Shown: one piece after another, positions 16,843 through 28,177 of the stretch
Numbering within the stretch: position 1 is the first letter of the stretch
Layout of the letters: every line of letters begins with the position of its first letter
DNA from: Acetobacter lovaniensis
GTDB taxonomy: Bacteria > Pseudomonadota > Alphaproteobacteria > Acetobacterales > Acetobacteraceae
DNA length: 64,000 nt
Direction of reading: 5' to 3'
Assembly: GCF_014207635.1 (NCBI RefSeq)
Contig: NZ_JACHIE010000003.1
Location: 124,001-188,000, forward strand
Notes under the pieces: model-generated
Database searches by the model: none
Told to the model about the DNA's origin: nothing
Seen by the model: the letters and a program-made list of their open reading frames with translations, nothing else
Program-made: the position numbers and the translations under genes

Positions 16843-19458
16843 ATGGATATTGCAAAATTTACCGAACGCTCACGCGGTTTTCTGCAGGCAGCACAGACCA
16901 TTGCCCTGCGCGATTTTAACCAGCAGCTTACGCCCGAGCACCTGCTCAAAGCCATGCTTGATGATGAGGAAGGCGCTGCGTCGGCCCTGATCCGTGCAGC
17001 CGGTGGCAACCCCGATGCGGTCCGTGCTGCCAACGAGCAGGCACTGGCCAAGCTGCCCAAGGTACAGGGTGGGGGCGCTGGCCAGCCAGCGGCTACCCCG
17101 GATCTGGTGCGCGCACTGGATTCCGCCGAACAGATCGCCCAGAAGGCAGGCGACAGCTTTGTAGCGCAGGACCGCCTGCTGGTAGCCCTTGCCGCAACCA
17201 GCAGCGCGGCGGGTGAGGCACTCAAAACCAACGGCGCCACCCCCGATGCGCTGGAAAAAGCCATAGCCACCATCCGCAAGGGACGCACAGTGACCAGCGA
17301 AAACGCTGAAGCCAATTTTGACGCGCTGAAGAAATATGCGCGGGACGTGACCGAAGTTGCCCAGCAGGGCAAGCTGGACCCGGTTATTGGCCGGGATGAG
17401 GAAATCCGCCGCGCCATTCAGGTTCTGGCCCGCCGCAGCAAGAACAACCCTGTGCTGATTGGCGAACCCGGCGTGGGTAAGACCGCCATTGTGGAAGGTC
17501 TGGCCCAACGCATTGTTAATGGCGATGTGCCCGAAGCGCTTAAAAACAAAAAACTCCTCTCGCTCGACATGGGCGCGCTGGTGGCCGGTGCCAAATATCG
17601 CGGTGAGTTTGAAGAACGCCTGAAAGCCGTGCTCAAGGAAATTGAGTCCGCTGAAGGGCAGGTCATCCTGTTCATTGATGAAATGCACACGCTGGTCGGC
17701 GCAGGCCGGACCGACGGCGCCATGGATGCGTCCAACCTGATCAAGCCTGAACTGGCACGTGGCACACTGCACTGCATTGGCGCCACCACGCTGGATGAAT
17801 ACCGTAAGTATATTGAAAAAGACGCAGCACTCGCCCGCCGCTTCCAGCCCGTTTACGTGGGCGAGCCTTCCGTGGCCGATACCATTTCCATCCTGCGCGG
17901 GATCAAGGAAAAATACGAGCTGCACCATGGTGTGCGCATTACCGATGGCGCACTGGTCGCCGCGGCAACCCTGTCCAACCGCTACATCACGGACCGCTTT
18001 CTGCCCGACAAGGCCATCGACCTGATAGACGAGGCCGCAAGCCGGTTGCGTATGCAGATCGACAGCAAACCCGAAGAACTGGATGAACTGGACCGCCGCA
18101 TTATCCAGCTCAAGATCGAGCGGGAAGCGCTGCGCAAGGAAGACGACACCGCAAGCAAGGACCGTCTGGTATCCGTTGAGACCGAACTGGCTGATCTGGA
18201 AGAAAAATCCAACACGCTCAGCGCCACATGGCATGCGGAAAAAGACCGCGTGCATGCGGTGCAGAAATTGCAGGAACAGCTTGATCAGGCCCGCTCCGAT
18301 GTGGAAGTGGCCCAGCGCAAGGGCGACCTGCAACGTGCTTCCGAACTGATGTATGGCGTTATTCCCAACCTGCAAAGCCAGATTGCCAGCGCCCAGCAGA
18401 CGGAGGAACAGGAAGCAAAAAGTGCGAACCTTGTCTCCGAAGCGGTGACGGATCAGGGCATTGCCTCGGTTGTCTCGCGCTGGACGGGTGTGCCCGTGGA
18501 CCGGATGCTGGAAGGCGAACGGGCCAAACTGCTGCGGATGGAAGACGAACTGCGCAAATCCGTTGTGGGGCAGGAACCCGCCCTGCGTGCGGTCGCCAAC
18601 GCCGTGCGCCGTGCCCGCGCCGGTTTGCAGGACCCCAACCGCCCGATCGGTTCGTTCCTGTTCCTCGGCCCGACGGGTGTTGGCAAAACGGAGCTGACCA
18701 AGGCGCTCGCCCGCTTCCTGTTTGATGATGACAAGGCCCTGCTGCGGATTGACATGAGCGAGTTCATGGAAAAGCACGCCGTAGCCCGCCTGATTGGCGC
18801 CCCTCCGGGTTATGTGGGGTATGAGGAAGGTGGCGTACTGACCGAAGCCGTGCGCCGCCGCCCTTATCAGGTCATCCTGTTTGACGAGGTGGAAAAGGCG
18901 CATGAGGATGTGTTCAACATTCTGCTGCAAGTGCTCGATGATGGCCGCCTGACCGATGGTCAGGGCCGCACGGTGGACTTCCGCAATACGCTGATCATCC
19001 TGACCAGCAACCTCGGCTCCGAATATCTGGCCAACCAGCCGGATGGGGATACCCCAGCCATGGTGCAGGCGCAGGTCATGAAGGTGGTGCGTGAGCACTT
19101 CCGCCCCGAGTTCCTGAACCGTCTGGATGAGGTTATCCTCTTCTCGCGCCTCCAGCGGGTGGATATGACCAAGATTGTGGATATTCAGATCAGCCGCCTG
19201 CAAAAGCTGCTCGAAGACCGCAAGATCAGCCTGCATCTGGATAATCTGGCCGAAACCTGGCTGGCGAATGAAGGATACGACCCGGTTTATGGTGCGCGCC
19301 CCCTTAAAAGGGTTATCCAGCGCAGCCTGCAAAACCCGCTGGCCGGGCAACTGCTTGAAGGTGCGATCCATGATGGCGAGACCGTAAATATTTCTGCCAA
19401 CGGGGATGGCCTGCTGATAAACGGTCAGGCCGCTACAGAGCCTGAACCTGCCTACTGA
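16843..19458 (+). CDS. clpB: ATP-dependent disaggregase ClpB
   Basis: An 871-residue cytosolic hexameric AAA+ chaperone that pulls polypeptides out of aggregates together with DnaK. Domains in order: Clp N-domain (1-150), AAA-1 with Walker A GEPGVGKT near 207 and sensor region [15 protein letters not shown], a long coiled-coil middle domain (about 400-530, rich in E/K/R), and AAA-2 with GPTGVGKTE near 609. Full length for the family. ATG 16843 follows an AGAGGG site. It sits between strong terminators, so it is a single-gene transcript. Confidence 0.98.
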   Translation: MDIAKFTERSRGFLQAAQTIALRDFNQQLTPEHLLKAMLDDEEGAASALIRAAGGNPDAVRAANEQALAKLPKVQGGGAGQPAATPDLVRALDSAEQIAQKAGDSFVAQDRLLVALAATSSAAGEALKTNGATPDALEKAIATIRKGRTVTSENAEANFDALKKYARDVTEVAQQGKLDPVIGRDEEIRRAIQVLARRSKNNPVLIGEPGVGKTAIVEGLAQRIVNGDVPEALKNKKLLSLDMGALVAGAKYRGEFEERLKAVLKEIESAEGQVILFIDEMHTLVGAGRTDGAMDASNLIKPELARGTLHCIGATTLDEYRKYIEKDAALARRFQPVYVGEPSVADTISILRGIKEKYELHHGVRITDGALVAAATLSNRYITDRFLPDKAIDLIDEAASRLRMQIDSKPEELDELDRRIIQLKIEREALRKEDDTASKDRLVSVETELADLEEKSNTLSATWHAEKDRVHAVQKLQEQLDQARSDVEVAQRKGDLQRASELMYGVIPNLQSQIASAQQTEEQEAKSANLVSEAVTDQGIASVVSRWTGVPVDRMLEGERAKLLRMEDELRKSVVGQEPALRAVANAVRRARAGLQDPNRPIGSFLFLGPTGVGKTELTKALARFLFDDDKALLRIDMSEFMEKHAVARLIGAPPGYVGYEEGGVLTEAVRRRPYQVILFDEVEKAHEDVFNILLQVLDDGRLTDGQGRTVDFRNTLIILTSNLGSEYLANQPDGDTPAMVQAQVMKVVREHFRPEFLNRLDEVILFSRLQRVDMTKIVDIQISRLQKLLEDRKISLHLDNLAETWLANEGYDPVYGARPLKRVIQRSLQNPLAGQLLEGAIHDGETVNISANGDGLLINGQAATEPEPAY

Positions 19459-19493
19459 CCCGGATACCCCGGCCTGTTAGCAGCACATAAAAA

Positions 19494-19523
19494 AACGGGA
19501 GGGCGCGTGCCTTCCCGTTTTTT
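19494..19523 (+). terminator. Rho-independent terminator after clpB
   Basis: AACGGGA-GG pairs with CCTTCCCGTT (one bulge) and is followed by T residues, about 35 bases after the clpB stop. Confidence 0.85.
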
Positions 19524-19547
19524 GTTGAACAAGAGAGGAACATAACC

Positions 19548-20180
19548 ATGTCCGAGCCTGAATGGCTCATCTGGGCCAGAGAGGTTCAGGCCATTGCCCA
19601 AACCGGACTGACCTTTGCCAAAGACCCGTTTGACCGCGAACGCTATGAAATGCTGCGTACGCTGGCCGCCAAGGTTATGGCCCGCGGCAGTGGTGCCCCC
19701 ATCCGGCAGATAGAAAACCTGTTTACCCAGCAGACCGGCTACGCCACCCCCAAGCTGGAAGTACGCACCGGGGTATTTGACGCCCAGAACCGCCTGCTCA
19801 TGGTGCGTGAAGTGCTGGACCAGAACCGCTGGACCGTGCCGGGCGGCTGGGCGGATGTAAACCTGAGTGCCTCGGAATCCGCCGCCAAGGAAGTGTGGGA
19901 AGAAACCGGATACACGGTGCGCATGACCCGCCTTGCCATGGTGCTGGACCGGGCAAAGCAGGGGCATGAACCACCTGAGGCTTTTTCCATCACCAAACTG
20001 TTTTTTCTGGGAGAACTCACCGGCGGGGCTCCCACCACCAGCATTGAAACCAGCGAGGTCCGGTTTTTTGCGCGCAACGAAATCCCGCACGACCTCTCAA
20101 CCGGGCGTATCTCACGCCAGCAGATCGACCGGCTGTTTGCACACCACGCCGATCTGAGCCTGCCAACCGAATTTGACTGA
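19548..20180 (+). CDS. NUDIX hydrolase, ADP-ribose pyrophosphatase-like, with N-terminal accessory domain
   Basis: 210 residues. Residues 1-65 form a helical accessory domain (SEPEWLIWAREVQAIAQTGL) found in a subgroup of NUDIX enzymes; the catalytic NUDIX fold follows. The NUDIX box reads GGWADVNLSASESAAKEVWE then ETGY, keeping the metal-binding EVWEE glutamates. Members hydrolyse nucleoside diphosphates linked to another moiety, such as ADP-ribose; the true substrate is unknown. ATG 19548 has GAGAGGA upstream. It begins just after the clpB terminator and runs alone towards the convergent hflX. Confidence 0.85.
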   Translation: MSEPEWLIWAREVQAIAQTGLTFAKDPFDRERYEMLRTLAAKVMARGSGAPIRQIENLFTQQTGYATPKLEVRTGVFDAQNRLLMVREVLDQNRWTVPGGWADVNLSASESAAKEVWEETGYTVRMTRLAMVLDRAKQGHEPPEAFSITKLFFLGELTGGAPTTSIETSEVRFFARNEIPHDLSTGRISRQQIDRLFAHHADLSLPTEFD

Positions 20181-20247
20181 TTAGAGGTGCCTGCCCGGCC
20201 GCATCAGACTGACTGATCCACCGGGTAGGGCAATCCCCAGCGACACA

Positions 20248-21567
20248 CTATGCAATCTGGGGCGTAATATGCTGGAACTGCCGCTCAAAACGCGCACGGT
20301 CTTCTGCCAGCAGGCGCACGGTAATATCCGCCTCTTCCTCCCGGTCGTCACGACCTATGACCTCGCCATGCTGGTACAGCCATGCCAGCGCAGCACCGTC
20401 GGCCAGTGGCAGGGCGTAGCGCACCATTTCCATCCCCGATGTAATGCGCTGGTCAATACGGGCCAGAAGCCGGTCCAGCCCATCACCCGTAATGGCGGAA
20501 ATGGCAACGCTTTCATCCCCCTGCGGGGCTGCTGCGTGTTCGCCCAGCAGGTCTACCTTGTTCAGCACTTCAATCACACGGCTTGGCCAGTCCTGCTCAA
20601 GCATGTTGTCCTTGGCCATGCTTTGCAAAACACCCAGCACGTCTTTTTTCTGGGTCGCGCTATCGGGGTGCGCAATGTCACGCACATGCAGGATAATGTC
20701 GGCTTCGGCCACTTCTTCCAGCGTGGCGCGGAAGGCGGCAATCAGCTCCGTTGGCAGGTCGCTGATAAAACCGACCGTATCCGATAGAATAACCTGCCGC
20801 CCCGATGGCAGCTCTATGGCGCGCATGGTCGGATCCAGCGTTGCAAACAACTGGTCCTGCGCATAAACGGTGGCCCCGGTCAGGGCGTTGAACAGGGTGG
20901 ATTTACCCGCATTGGTGTAGCCCACAAGAGCCACAACGGGGAACGGCACACGTTTGCGGGCCTGCCTGTGCAGCCCGCGTGTGCGGCGCACCTGCTCCAG
21001 ATCCTTTTTAAGGCGCACAATGCGCTCGCCAATCATGCGGCGATCAGCTTCGATCTGGGTTTCACCCGGACCACCCAGAAAGCCAAAGCCACCGCGCTGG
21101 CGCTCAAGGTGGGTCCACAACCGCACAAGGCGGGAGCGCTGATATTCCAGATGCGCCAGTTCGACCTGTAATGTCCCTTCCCGCGTGGCGGCACGGGCAC
21201 CAAAAATATCCAGAATAAGGCCGGTCCGGTCGATGACCTTGCAGCCGAACTCGGTTTCCAGATTACGCTGCTGAGCGGGGGTCAGTTTGGTATCCACCAC
21301 CAGCACGTCAATATTGTCGGCCTTGACGGCTATTCTGAGGGAATCGATCTGCCCCTTGCCCAGCAATGTGGCCGAGCGGCGCATACGCAGCAGAAGAACA
21401 GCTTTACGGACAATAACCAGACCAATGGAGGCCGTCAGGCCAACGGCTTCTTCCAGCCGGGCCTCCGCGGCCCTGACGTCCTGCCCGTGGGCTGAGCGCT
21501 CCCACGGCAGAATAACGGCAGCACGCGTTGCAACCGTTTGTTTTTTCTCAGTAAAACTCGTCGCCAA
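20248..21567 (-). CDS. hflX: Ribosome-binding GTPase HflX
   Basis: About 439 residues. HflX binds and splits stalled or stress-paused ribosomes. A Gly-rich N-terminal HflX domain is followed by a coiled segment and the G domain, with G1 [16 protein letters not shown] and G3 [10 protein letters not shown]. The frame is open to a TTG at 21615, but a TTG at 21567 has AAGGA 8 bases upstream; both lie inside the end of hfq, so translation is probably coupled to hfq. hfq-hflX neighbourhood is conserved in proteobacteria. Confidence 0.9.
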   Translation of the reverse strand: MATSFTEKKQTVATRAAVILPWERSAHGQDVRAAEARLEEAVGLTASIGLVIVRKAVLLLRMRRSATLLGKGQIDSLRIAVKADNIDVLVVDTKLTPAQQRNLETEFGCKVIDRTGLILDIFGARAATREGTLQVELAHLEYQRSRLVRLWTHLERQRGGFGFLGGPGETQIEADRRMIGERIVRLKKDLEQVRRTRGLHRQARKRVPFPVVALVGYTNAGKSTLFNALTGATVYAQDQLFATLDPTMRAIELPSGRQVILSDTVGFISDLPTELIAAFRATLEEVAEADIILHVRDIAHPDSATQKKDVLGVLQSMAKDNMLEQDWPSRVIEVLNKVDLLGEHAAAPQGDESVAISAITGDGLDRLLARIDQRITSGMEMVRYALPLADGAALAWLYQHGEVIGRDDREEEADITVRLLAEDRARFERQFQHITPQIA

Positions 21568-21832
21568 GAGATGGTTCCTTGTCCGCCTTTGCGCCCGCTC
21601 CGGTGGAGTCTGCAATATCTACGGGAATGCTGGGCATAACAGTGCTGATGGCATGTTTGTAAATAAGCTGGGTTTGCTCATCCCGCCGGAGAAGCACCAC
21701 CTGATCATCAAACCACGTAATAAAACCCTGAAGTTTGACACCATTGACCAGAAATACGGTCACAGCCGCCCGGGAACGGCGAATCTGGCCTAAAAATGCA
21801 TCCTGCACATGATGTGCACTCTCTTTTTCCAC
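21548..21832 (-). CDS. hfq: RNA chaperone Hfq
   Basis: About 94 residues. Hfq is a hexameric RNA-binding protein joining small RNAs to mRNAs. The Sm1 region [20 protein letters not shown] followed by [14 protein letters not shown], and the Sm2 [10 protein letters not shown] motif, are unmistakable. The frame is open to 21901 but the upstream residues do not resemble Hfq; GTG 21832 ([10 protein letters not shown] next) gives the family N-terminus, with AGGG about 9 bases before it. It follows ntrX and overlaps the start of hflX by about 20 bases. Confidence 0.95.
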   Translation of the reverse strand: MEKESAHHVQDAFLGQIRRSRAAVTVFLVNGVKLQGFITWFDDQVVLLRRDEQTQLIYKHAISTVMPSIPVDIADSTGAGAKADKEPSLGDEFY

Positions 21833-21909
21833 TGTGTGCGACCCTATTCCATTTTCTTTTTCTTGGGAGCCAGATCCAACGCCTGCCCTGACTCGCAACA
21901 ACTCACTGA

Positions 21910-23301
21910 TCAGCCAGTGTTCCGTTCGTCCGATGTTACACCAAGCTGCTTGAGTTTACGATGCAAAGCGCTCCGCTCCATGCCCACAAACAGCGCTGTG
22001 CGGCTTATGTTCCCTCCAAATCGTAATAATTGTGCCTGAAGGTACTGGGTTTCAAACAGGTCCCGCGCCTCGCGCAGTGGCAGGCTCATGACATCGGTCG
22101 CGGCATCAAACTTTAACAGCCCCGGTGCGTTCTCCCCTATTGTGGAAGGCAGCATGTCCGCACGGATCAGGTCCTGGCTGCTGCCGGGCTGCATGATCAG
22201 TACCCGTTCCATCAGGTTGCGCAGTTCACGCACATTGCCCGGCCAGTCATACGCCTGCAGCACGGCCACCGCATCAGGCGACAGATCGCGCGAGGGCAGG
22301 CCCGCCATTTCCGCCGCACGGTGCAGGAACAGTGTTGCCAGACCGGGAATATCGTCCCGCCGCTCCTTGAGGGCTGGCATCCGCAAGGGCACAACCGCCA
22401 GACGGTAATACAGGTCCTCGCGGAAGCGCCCGCCTATGATTTCGGCCTGAAGGTCGCGGTTGGTGGTCGCCAATACACGCACATCCACCTTAACGCGGGA
22501 GCCCCCACCCAGCCGTTCAAAGGTCTGGTCCTGCAGGGCGCGGACAATCTTGCCCTGCGTTTCCAGCGGCATGTCCGCCACCTCATCCAGCAGCAGGGTG
22601 CCACCATGGGCGCGCTCAAGCACGCCTGTGCGGCGGCCAACACCATCCACCCCACCTTCCAGCCCGAACAGTTCCTCCTCAAACCGGCCCGGAGCCAGCG
22701 TGGCGCAGTTGAGTGCTACAAAAGGCCCATCCGTCCGACGGGAGCGGGCATGGATCATGCGGGCAGCCACCTCCTTGCCCGAGCCCGGGCCGCCGCTGAT
22801 CAGCACGCGTGAGCCGGTGGGAGCCACCTTTTCTATCTGGTTGCGGATAGCCACAATCTGGGCACTATTACCGTACAGGTCTGCATCCTGCCCGGCGCGC
22901 AGGCGCAGTTCCTCATTCTCACGCGCAAGGCGCGATGCCTCAAGCGCGCGGCGGACAATGACCAGAAGCCGGTCGGCCTGAAACGGTTTTTCTATAAAAT
23001 CGTAGGCACCGTGCTGCAAAGCCGCCACGGCGGTTTCGATCGTGCCATGGCCCGAAATCATGACCACGGGCACGGAGGCTTCCTCCGCCTTCATGGTTTG
23101 CAGGATTTCCAGCCCGTCCATATCCGAGCCCTGCAACCACACGTCCAGAATGACCAGAGACGGCCTGCGAACCCGAAAAGCCGCCAGCGCTGCCTCGGAA
23201 CTGGAGGCAACGCGGGCCTCATACCCTTCATCACACAGAATGCCTTCAATCAGCATCCGGATGTCGGGTTCGTCATCAACGATCAGGATTTCATGCGCCA
23301 T
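21910..23301 (-). CDS. ntrX: Response regulator NtrX
   Basis: 463 residues: receiver domain (1-120) with phospho-acceptor Asp 53 in [13 protein letters not shown]+ domain with Walker [15 protein letters not shown]-terminal Fis-type helix-turn-helix ([19 protein letters not shown]). The partner kinase is NtrY, whose gene overlaps the start by 11 bases. The pair controls nitrogen metabolism and redox or envelope responses in alphaproteobacteria. The L1 loop that should read GAFTGA is replaced ([17 protein letters not shown]), so sigma-54 contact is unlikely; this loss is usual for NtrX as I recall the family. Confidence 0.93.
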   Translation of the reverse strand: MAHEILIVDDEPDIRMLIEGILCDEGYEARVASSSEAALAAFRVRRPSLVILDVWLQGSDMDGLEILQTMKAEEASVPVVMISGHGTIETAVAALQHGAYDFIEKPFQADRLLVIVRRALEASRLARENEELRLRAGQDADLYGNSAQIVAIRNQIEKVAPTGSRVLISGGPGSGKEVAARMIHARSRRTDGPFVALNCATLAPGRFEEELFGLEGGVDGVGRRTGVLERAHGGTLLLDEVADMPLETQGKIVRALQDQTFERLGGGSRVKVDVRVLATTNRDLQAEIIGGRFREDLYYRLAVVPLRMPALKERRDDIPGLATLFLHRAAEMAGLPSRDLSPDAVAVLQAYDWPGNVRELRNLMERVLIMQPGSSQDLIRADMLPSTIGENAPGLLKFDAATDVMSLPLREARDLFETQYLQAQLLRFGGNISRTALFVGMERSALHRKLKQLGVTSDERNTG

Positions 23302-25558
23302 GGTCGTCTTTCACCGGCAAAACCAGAGTAGCCACAGTTCCCTTCTCTCCTGCCCTGTCTTCCAGACGGACCGTTCCACCATGATCTTCCATGATTTTTT
23401 TCACAATAGCCAATCCCAGCCCCGTTCCCTTGGCTTTGTGGGTGACGTAAGGCTCGGCCAGACGGTTCCTGTCATCCTCGGGAAGTCCCACCCCATTGTC
23501 GGCCACGACAATAGCAATGGTTTCCTCTTCCTGCGCAATACGCACCCATACCTCTCCCTTGGGAGCCACCTCCTGCCCGGATGCGTCAGCCTGCCGGGGA
23601 AGCATGGCAATGGCGTCCGCCGAATTTTGCAGCAGATTGATCAAAGCCTGACTGATAAGCCGCCGGTCACACCGAACCCATGGTCCGTGCTGTGGCAGAT
23701 CAAGGTGGTACGAAATCTCATGGTGGGCGTTACGTTGCAGGATGAGCACCTCCTGCGCAATACGGGAAAGGTTCTCATCCTTCATAACGGGCTGCGGCAT
23801 ACGGGCAAAAGCCGAAAATTCGTCCACCATGCGTCCGATATCCCCCACCTGACGCACAATTGTATCCGCGCATTGGGCGAACGTATCGGGGTCGGAGGTG
23901 ATTTCCTTCAAAAAACGGCGTTTGAGCCGTTCGGCCGCAAGCTGGATGGGGGTAAGCGGATTCTTGATCTCATGCGCGATGCGGCGGGCCACATCCGCCC
24001 AGGCCGCCTTGCGCTGGGCCTGTTGCAGGGCCGTAATGTCATCAAATGTCATGACATACCCTTCGGTAACAGTGCCGCGCAGTTCCGCCCCCACGCGCAC
24101 AAGCAGGGTGCGCTGGCTGGTAGCGTGGCCAATCTGGATTTCACGCGTGAACACGGTCTCGGGCGAGAGGGTGATCTCCTCAAGCAATCCGGCAAATTCC
24201 GGCACACGGGTTGCCAGACGCTCGCCCGTGGCATCCGCCAGATTGGTCTGGAGCAGCACGCTGGCGGCACGGTTGGGCAGTTCGATCCGCTGTTCCACAT
24301 CCAGCCCGATCACCCCTGCGGACACGCCCGACAGAACGGCCTCGGTAAAACGCCTGCGTTCATTGATCTGCCCATACGCCAGCATCAGCTCCGAACGCTG
24401 GCTGTCCAGTTCCTCCGTCATGCGGTTAAAGGCGCGGGACAGGCTTGCCACTTCATCATCCCGGTCGGTTTCGGGCACATGGACACGCAGGTCACCTTCA
24501 CTCACCCTGCGGGCAGCCATGCTCAGCAGGCCAAGCGGACGGGCAATCTGGTTGGCCAGCGCAAAACCGATCAGGGCGGCAACAGCCAGCACCAGCAGCG
24601 CCACCAGAACAAAGATCATGACAAAGGTAAGCTGGATCTTGGCCTTGTTGCGGTTAAGGTGTTTGTAGTCCGCCACCACCTTTTCCGTCCGGTGCATATG
24701 ATCCAGAATGGACGGGTCAACCAGCCGGGTAATCACCAGCATGAGTGTAGGTGTTTGTGACAGTTCCACAACCGCACGCACCGTGCGCTCATCCGGGGAA
24801 TCCAGAATGGCCACATCGTTGGAACGCGCCATAAGCGTGGCCGCGGGCGGGGGCAGGTCCTGCAGGTAGCCTGTCCGGCTCATCAACCCGCCAGCCGCCA
24901 CAACACGGTTGGTAATGGGGTCATACACCAGAGCTTCGGTCAGCCCGCGTATGGTCGCCTGACTGTCGAGCATCTGGGACAGGGCATCATGGTCCTGCAA
25001 CAGTTCCATGCCGCTGGCGGCCAGTTCGTTCTGCGCGCTCATGATGTAATTGGACATCGAAAACGCATCTGTGCGGATATTGGCGTTATGCTCCTGCAAA
25101 TATCCGCGCGATGCCTGCAAGGCTTCGTTCAGTGCCGTGTTGACCCTATCGGAAAACCAGATCTGTATGCCGTAATGGAAAAACAGGGTGGCAAACACAC
25201 CCACCACCACCGTAGGGGCAACGGCCACAATGCCAAACAGGGTGACAAGGCGCACATGCAGGCGTGTGCCCGCCAGCCCCTTGCGATATTCCACCAGAAT
25301 AGGCCAGCCACGCACGCCCATGGCCAGCAGCAGAAGCAGCAGTACCAGCCCGTTCACTACCAGCACCAGCGGCTCGACCACGGCGTAATGCCCAAAGGAC
25401 ATACCACCCGAAAGCACAACAAAGGTTGCAAACACAAGGCACAGCGCCAGAGCCACAAGTGTTACGGCAACGCTCCTGCGCTCAAGCGCACGCAGCAGCC
25501 ATTGCAGGCCCGCGCGCGAAAACAGGTGGGAAAAGGAGAGGCGTGGTGTGTTTGTCAT
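23291..25558 (-). CDS. ntrY: Sensor histidine kinase NtrY
   Basis: 755 residues: three or four N-terminal membrane segments around a periplasmic sensor region, HAMP domain (ARPLGLLSMAARRVSEGDLR), PAS domain, HisKA with RRIAHEIKNPLTPIQLAAE carrying the phosphorylated His, and HATPase with DNGVGLPEDD and GTGLGLAIVKKIMEDHGG. It is an inner-membrane kinase that phosphorylates NtrX. It is 8 bases downstream of ntrC and overlaps ntrX by 11, so the four ntr genes are one transcription unit. Confidence 0.94.
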   Translation of the reverse strand: MTNTPRLSFSHLFSRAGLQWLLRALERRSVAVTLVALALCLVFATFVVLSGGMSFGHYAVVEPLVLVVNGLVLLLLLLAMGVRGWPILVEYRKGLAGTRLHVRLVTLFGIVAVAPTVVVGVFATLFFHYGIQIWFSDRVNTALNEALQASRGYLQEHNANIRTDAFSMSNYIMSAQNELAASGMELLQDHDALSQMLDSQATIRGLTEALVYDPITNRVVAAGGLMSRTGYLQDLPPPAATLMARSNDVAILDSPDERTVRAVVELSQTPTLMLVITRLVDPSILDHMHRTEKVVADYKHLNRNKAKIQLTFVMIFVLVALLVLAVAALIGFALANQIARPLGLLSMAARRVSEGDLRVHVPETDRDDEVASLSRAFNRMTEELDSQRSELMLAYGQINERRRFTEAVLSGVSAGVIGLDVEQRIELPNRAASVLLQTNLADATGERLATRVPEFAGLLEEITLSPETVFTREIQIGHATSQRTLLVRVGAELRGTVTEGYVMTFDDITALQQAQRKAAWADVARRIAHEIKNPLTPIQLAAERLKRRFLKEITSDPDTFAQCADTIVRQVGDIGRMVDEFSAFARMPQPVMKDENLSRIAQEVLILQRNAHHEISYHLDLPQHGPWVRCDRRLISQALINLLQNSADAIAMLPRQADASGQEVAPKGEVWVRIAQEEETIAIVVADNGVGLPEDDRNRLAEPYVTHKAKGTGLGLAIVKKIMEDHGGTVRLEDRAGEKGTVATLVLPVKDDHGA

Positions 25559-25566
25559 CCCTGTGG

Positions 25567-27009
25567 CTAGACTACGCCACGCACAACGGGAATCTCAAGG
25601 TCACGTATTTTCTTACGCAAGGTATTCCTGTTCAACCCCAACATGGCGGCGGCCTTGATCTGGTTGCCCCGTGTTTCCGTCAACGTCATCTGGATCAGTG
25701 GACGTTCCACCTCTGCAATAATACGGGCATGCAGATCATGCAACGGCATACCTTCCCGCCCCGCCTCCAGATAACGGGCGATATGGCGCGAGACTGAATC
25801 GACCAGAGGTTCAGCCACCTGCCGACAATCTGGCACAAAATCACTCCCCTGAGGATCGGCCAGTTCTGCATCCACCAGATCGGCTGTAATGGTCTCCTGC
25901 GAATACAGGGCCATAATGCGGCGGATCAGGTTTTCCAGTTCCCGCACATTGCCCGGCCAGCGCCATGCCTGCAGGCGGGTCATGGCTTCCTCATCCAGCG
26001 TCCGGTAGCCTCCTCCTGCTTCGCGGCACTGGGCCAGAAAATGGCGGGCAAGGAGGGGGATGTCCTCCCGTCGTTCCCGCAGGGGGGGCAGGCGCAGGGG
26101 CACCACGTTCAGGCGGTAGTACAGATCCTCACGGAAAGTGCCAGCCTGTATGGCCTGCCGTAAATCCCTGTGGGTTGCGGCCACAATCCGCACATCGGCA
26201 TGCAGGGGAGTGGAGCCGCCTACGGTAGTAAACTCCCCTTCCTGTAACACGCGCAGAAGGCGGGTCTGGGCTTCCTGTGGCATATCCCCGATCTCATCAA
26301 GAAACAGCGTGCCACCCGATGCCTGCTCAAACCGGCCGGGCATGCGCCCCAGATTGCCGCCACGCTCGTAGCCGAACAGTTCGCTCTCGATCTGCTCACG
26401 CGGGATGGCGGCCATATTGACAGCAATAAACGGACCACTACGGCGGCGGCCATATTCATGCAGGGCACGGGCCACCAGTTCCTTGCCGGTGCCGCTCTCC
26501 CCCGAGATCATCACGGTCAGGTCCGAGGTCGTCAGTCTGGCAATGCTGCGGTAGATGCCCTGCATGACCACGGATTGCCCGATCAGTGGCAGCCGTTCCT
26601 CCGGTGTCTGGGGGGATGCGGGTTTTTCCGCCTCCTGTACCGGAGTGGTCAGCGCACGCGCCACAACCGCAAGCAGTTCCTTCAGGTCAAACGGCTTGGC
26701 CAGATATTCAAACGCGCCGCGCTGCGTGGCCTTTACGGCGGTTGTCAGCGTGGATTGGGCGCTCATGACAATAACCCGCAGGTCCGGCCGGATCTGGCGG
26801 ATGCGCGTTACCAGTTCCAGCCCGTTGCCATCGGGCATGGCCACATCGGTAATGACCAGATCGCCCTCCCCTTCCTGCACCCACTGCCACAGGGTGGAGG
26901 CATAGGGCGTGACCTGAACCTGATAACCCGCGCGACCAAGTGCCTGCCCCAGCACGGTACGGATGGACCGATCATCATCAGCAACTAGAATGGTGGGCAG
27001 TGGCGTCAT
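25567..27009 (-). CDS. ntrC: Nitrogen response regulator NtrC, lacking GAFTGA
   Basis: 480 residues: receiver with phospho-acceptor Asp 55 ([14 protein letters not shown]), AAA+ domain with Walker [15 protein letters not shown] and Walker [10 protein letters not shown], and a Fis-type DNA-binding end ([20 protein letters not shown]). The partner kinase is NtrB. Between ELFGYE and GRFEQA, where sigma-54 activators carry the GAFTGA loop, this protein has only [16 protein letters not shown]-less NtrC is known from Rhodobacter capsulatus, where it works with the housekeeping polymerase. The same mode is inferred here. Confidence 0.93.
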   Translation of the reverse strand: MTPLPTILVADDDRSIRTVLGQALGRAGYQVQVTPYASTLWQWVQEGEGDLVITDVAMPDGNGLELVTRIRQIRPDLRVIVMSAQSTLTTAVKATQRGAFEYLAKPFDLKELLAVVARALTTPVQEAEKPASPQTPEERLPLIGQSVVMQGIYRSIARLTTSDLTVMISGESGTGKELVARALHEYGRRRSGPFIAVNMAAIPREQIESELFGYERGGNLGRMPGRFEQASGGTLFLDEIGDMPQEAQTRLLRVLQEGEFTTVGGSTPLHADVRIVAATHRDLRQAIQAGTFREDLYYRLNVVPLRLPPLRERREDIPLLARHFLAQCREAGGGYRTLDEEAMTRLQAWRWPGNVRELENLIRRIMALYSQETITADLVDAELADPQGSDFVPDCRQVAEPLVDSVSRHIARYLEAGREGMPLHDLHARIIAEVERPLIQMTLTETRGNQIKAAAMLGLNRNTLRKKIRDLEIPVVRGVV

Positions 27010-27070
27010 GCGTTTGGAACCAGAGGAATAACAACAGGGACAGGCTTATCAGGCGCAGGCAACCCCAAGG

Positions 27071-28177
27071 TCAAGACAGTCCGCCCCTTTCTTCCGCCAG
27101 CGGAAGGAAAAGACTGATTTCCGTTTTGCCCGGTCGGCTTTCAACTTCCATCACTCCACCGTGGTCATCCATCACCTTGCCCACCAGCGCCAGCCCCAGC
27201 CCGCTGCCGTTGACCTTGGTGGAAACAAAGGGTTCAAACAGATGCGGCCTGACTGTTTCCGAAATACCGGGCCCTGTGTCCCTTATGGTCACCACCAGCG
27301 GCAGGTGCCGCCATTGGGTGGTACCCGGAGCGGTCACGCGAATACCCGGTCGATAACTGGTCATCAGGGTAATATCCCCCTTTTTGCCGGTCTCATGCAG
27401 CGCTTCCGCCGCGTTCTTGACCAGATTGAGCAGCACCTGCACCAGCCTGTCCCTGTCCCCCCAGACATGGGGGAGCGAGGGGTCATACTGCTCTATAATC
27501 CGCAGGTCCTTGGCAAAACCGTTGCTGGCCAGCAGCTTTACGTGTTCGAGCAGGCGGTGGATGTTCAGGGCGCGGTAGTCCATCTGCGCCTCGCCAAACA
27601 TGCCCATGCGCTCAACCAGTGCATCTATGCGGTCCACCTCATCACAGATCAGGGTAGCCAGATCACGGTCTGCATCTTCCACGGCCTGCTCCAGCAACTG
27701 GGCCGCCCCCTTGATGCCTGAAAGCGGGTTGCGCACCTCATGCGCCAGCATGGCCGCCATGCCCGACACACTCCGCGCCGCCGAACGATAGACCTGCTGC
27801 TGGTCCAGCACCCGTGCGGTGGATGGCAGGTGGAATGTGAGCAGCAGATGCCCCGGATGGTCCAGCACCTCGGCCCCCTGCACGCTCACCCCCTCGTGGT
27901 GAAACCGTGGAGAACTGAACAGGAGATCATGCTCGGTCACACTTCCCCCACGCTGGCGCAGATGGGCAAGCAGCAGATAAATCGGGTGGTCGGGTGGGGC
28001 AATTTCGGCCATGCCGCCAGCCCTGATCTGCTGGCGGGACATACCAAAAAACTCCTCTGCCGCCATATTGAGCGCCAGAACAGCATTCCCTGCCCCGACC
28101 TCAAGCAACGGAACAGGCAGGCTGTCCAGTAGAAGCGCCGCGTCAGGCTCTGCCCTGTCTGGCGCTTGTGTGCTCAC
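27071..28177 (-). CDS. ntrB: Nitrogen sensor kinase NtrB
   Basis: 368 residues, cytosolic: N-terminal PAS-like domain (1-120), HisKA with [20 protein letters not shown] carrying the phospho-His, and HATPase with [18 protein letters not shown] and [18 protein letters not shown]. NtrB phosphorylates or dephosphorylates NtrC according to PII (GlnB/GlnK) binding; a PII gene lies upstream in the same orientation. The GTG start overlaps the dusB stop (GTGA), indicating coupled translation. Identity is firm from domain order and context. Confidence 0.94.
   Translation of the reverse strand: MSTQAPDRAEPDAALLLDSLPVPLLEVGAGNAVLALNMAAEEFFGMSRQQIRAGGMAEIAPPDHPIYLLLAHLRQRGGSVTEHDLLFSSPRFHHEGVSVQGAEVLDHPGHLLLTFHLPSTARVLDQQQVYRSAARSVSGMAAMLAHEVRNPLSGIKGAAQLLEQAVEDADRDLATLICDEVDRIDALVERMGMFGEAQMDYRALNIHRLLEHVKLLASNGFAKDLRIIEQYDPSLPHVWGDRDRLVQVLLNLVKNAAEALHETGKKGDITLMTSYRPGIRVTAPGTTQWRHLPLVVTIRDTGPGISETVRPHLFEPFVSTKVNGSGLGLALVGKVMDDHGGVMEVESRPGKTEISLFLPLAEERGGLS

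Noticed and set aside
16870..19371. 833-codon open frame antisense to clpB
   Set aside because: A by-product of GC-rich third positions in clpB; no recognised domains on the antisense strand.
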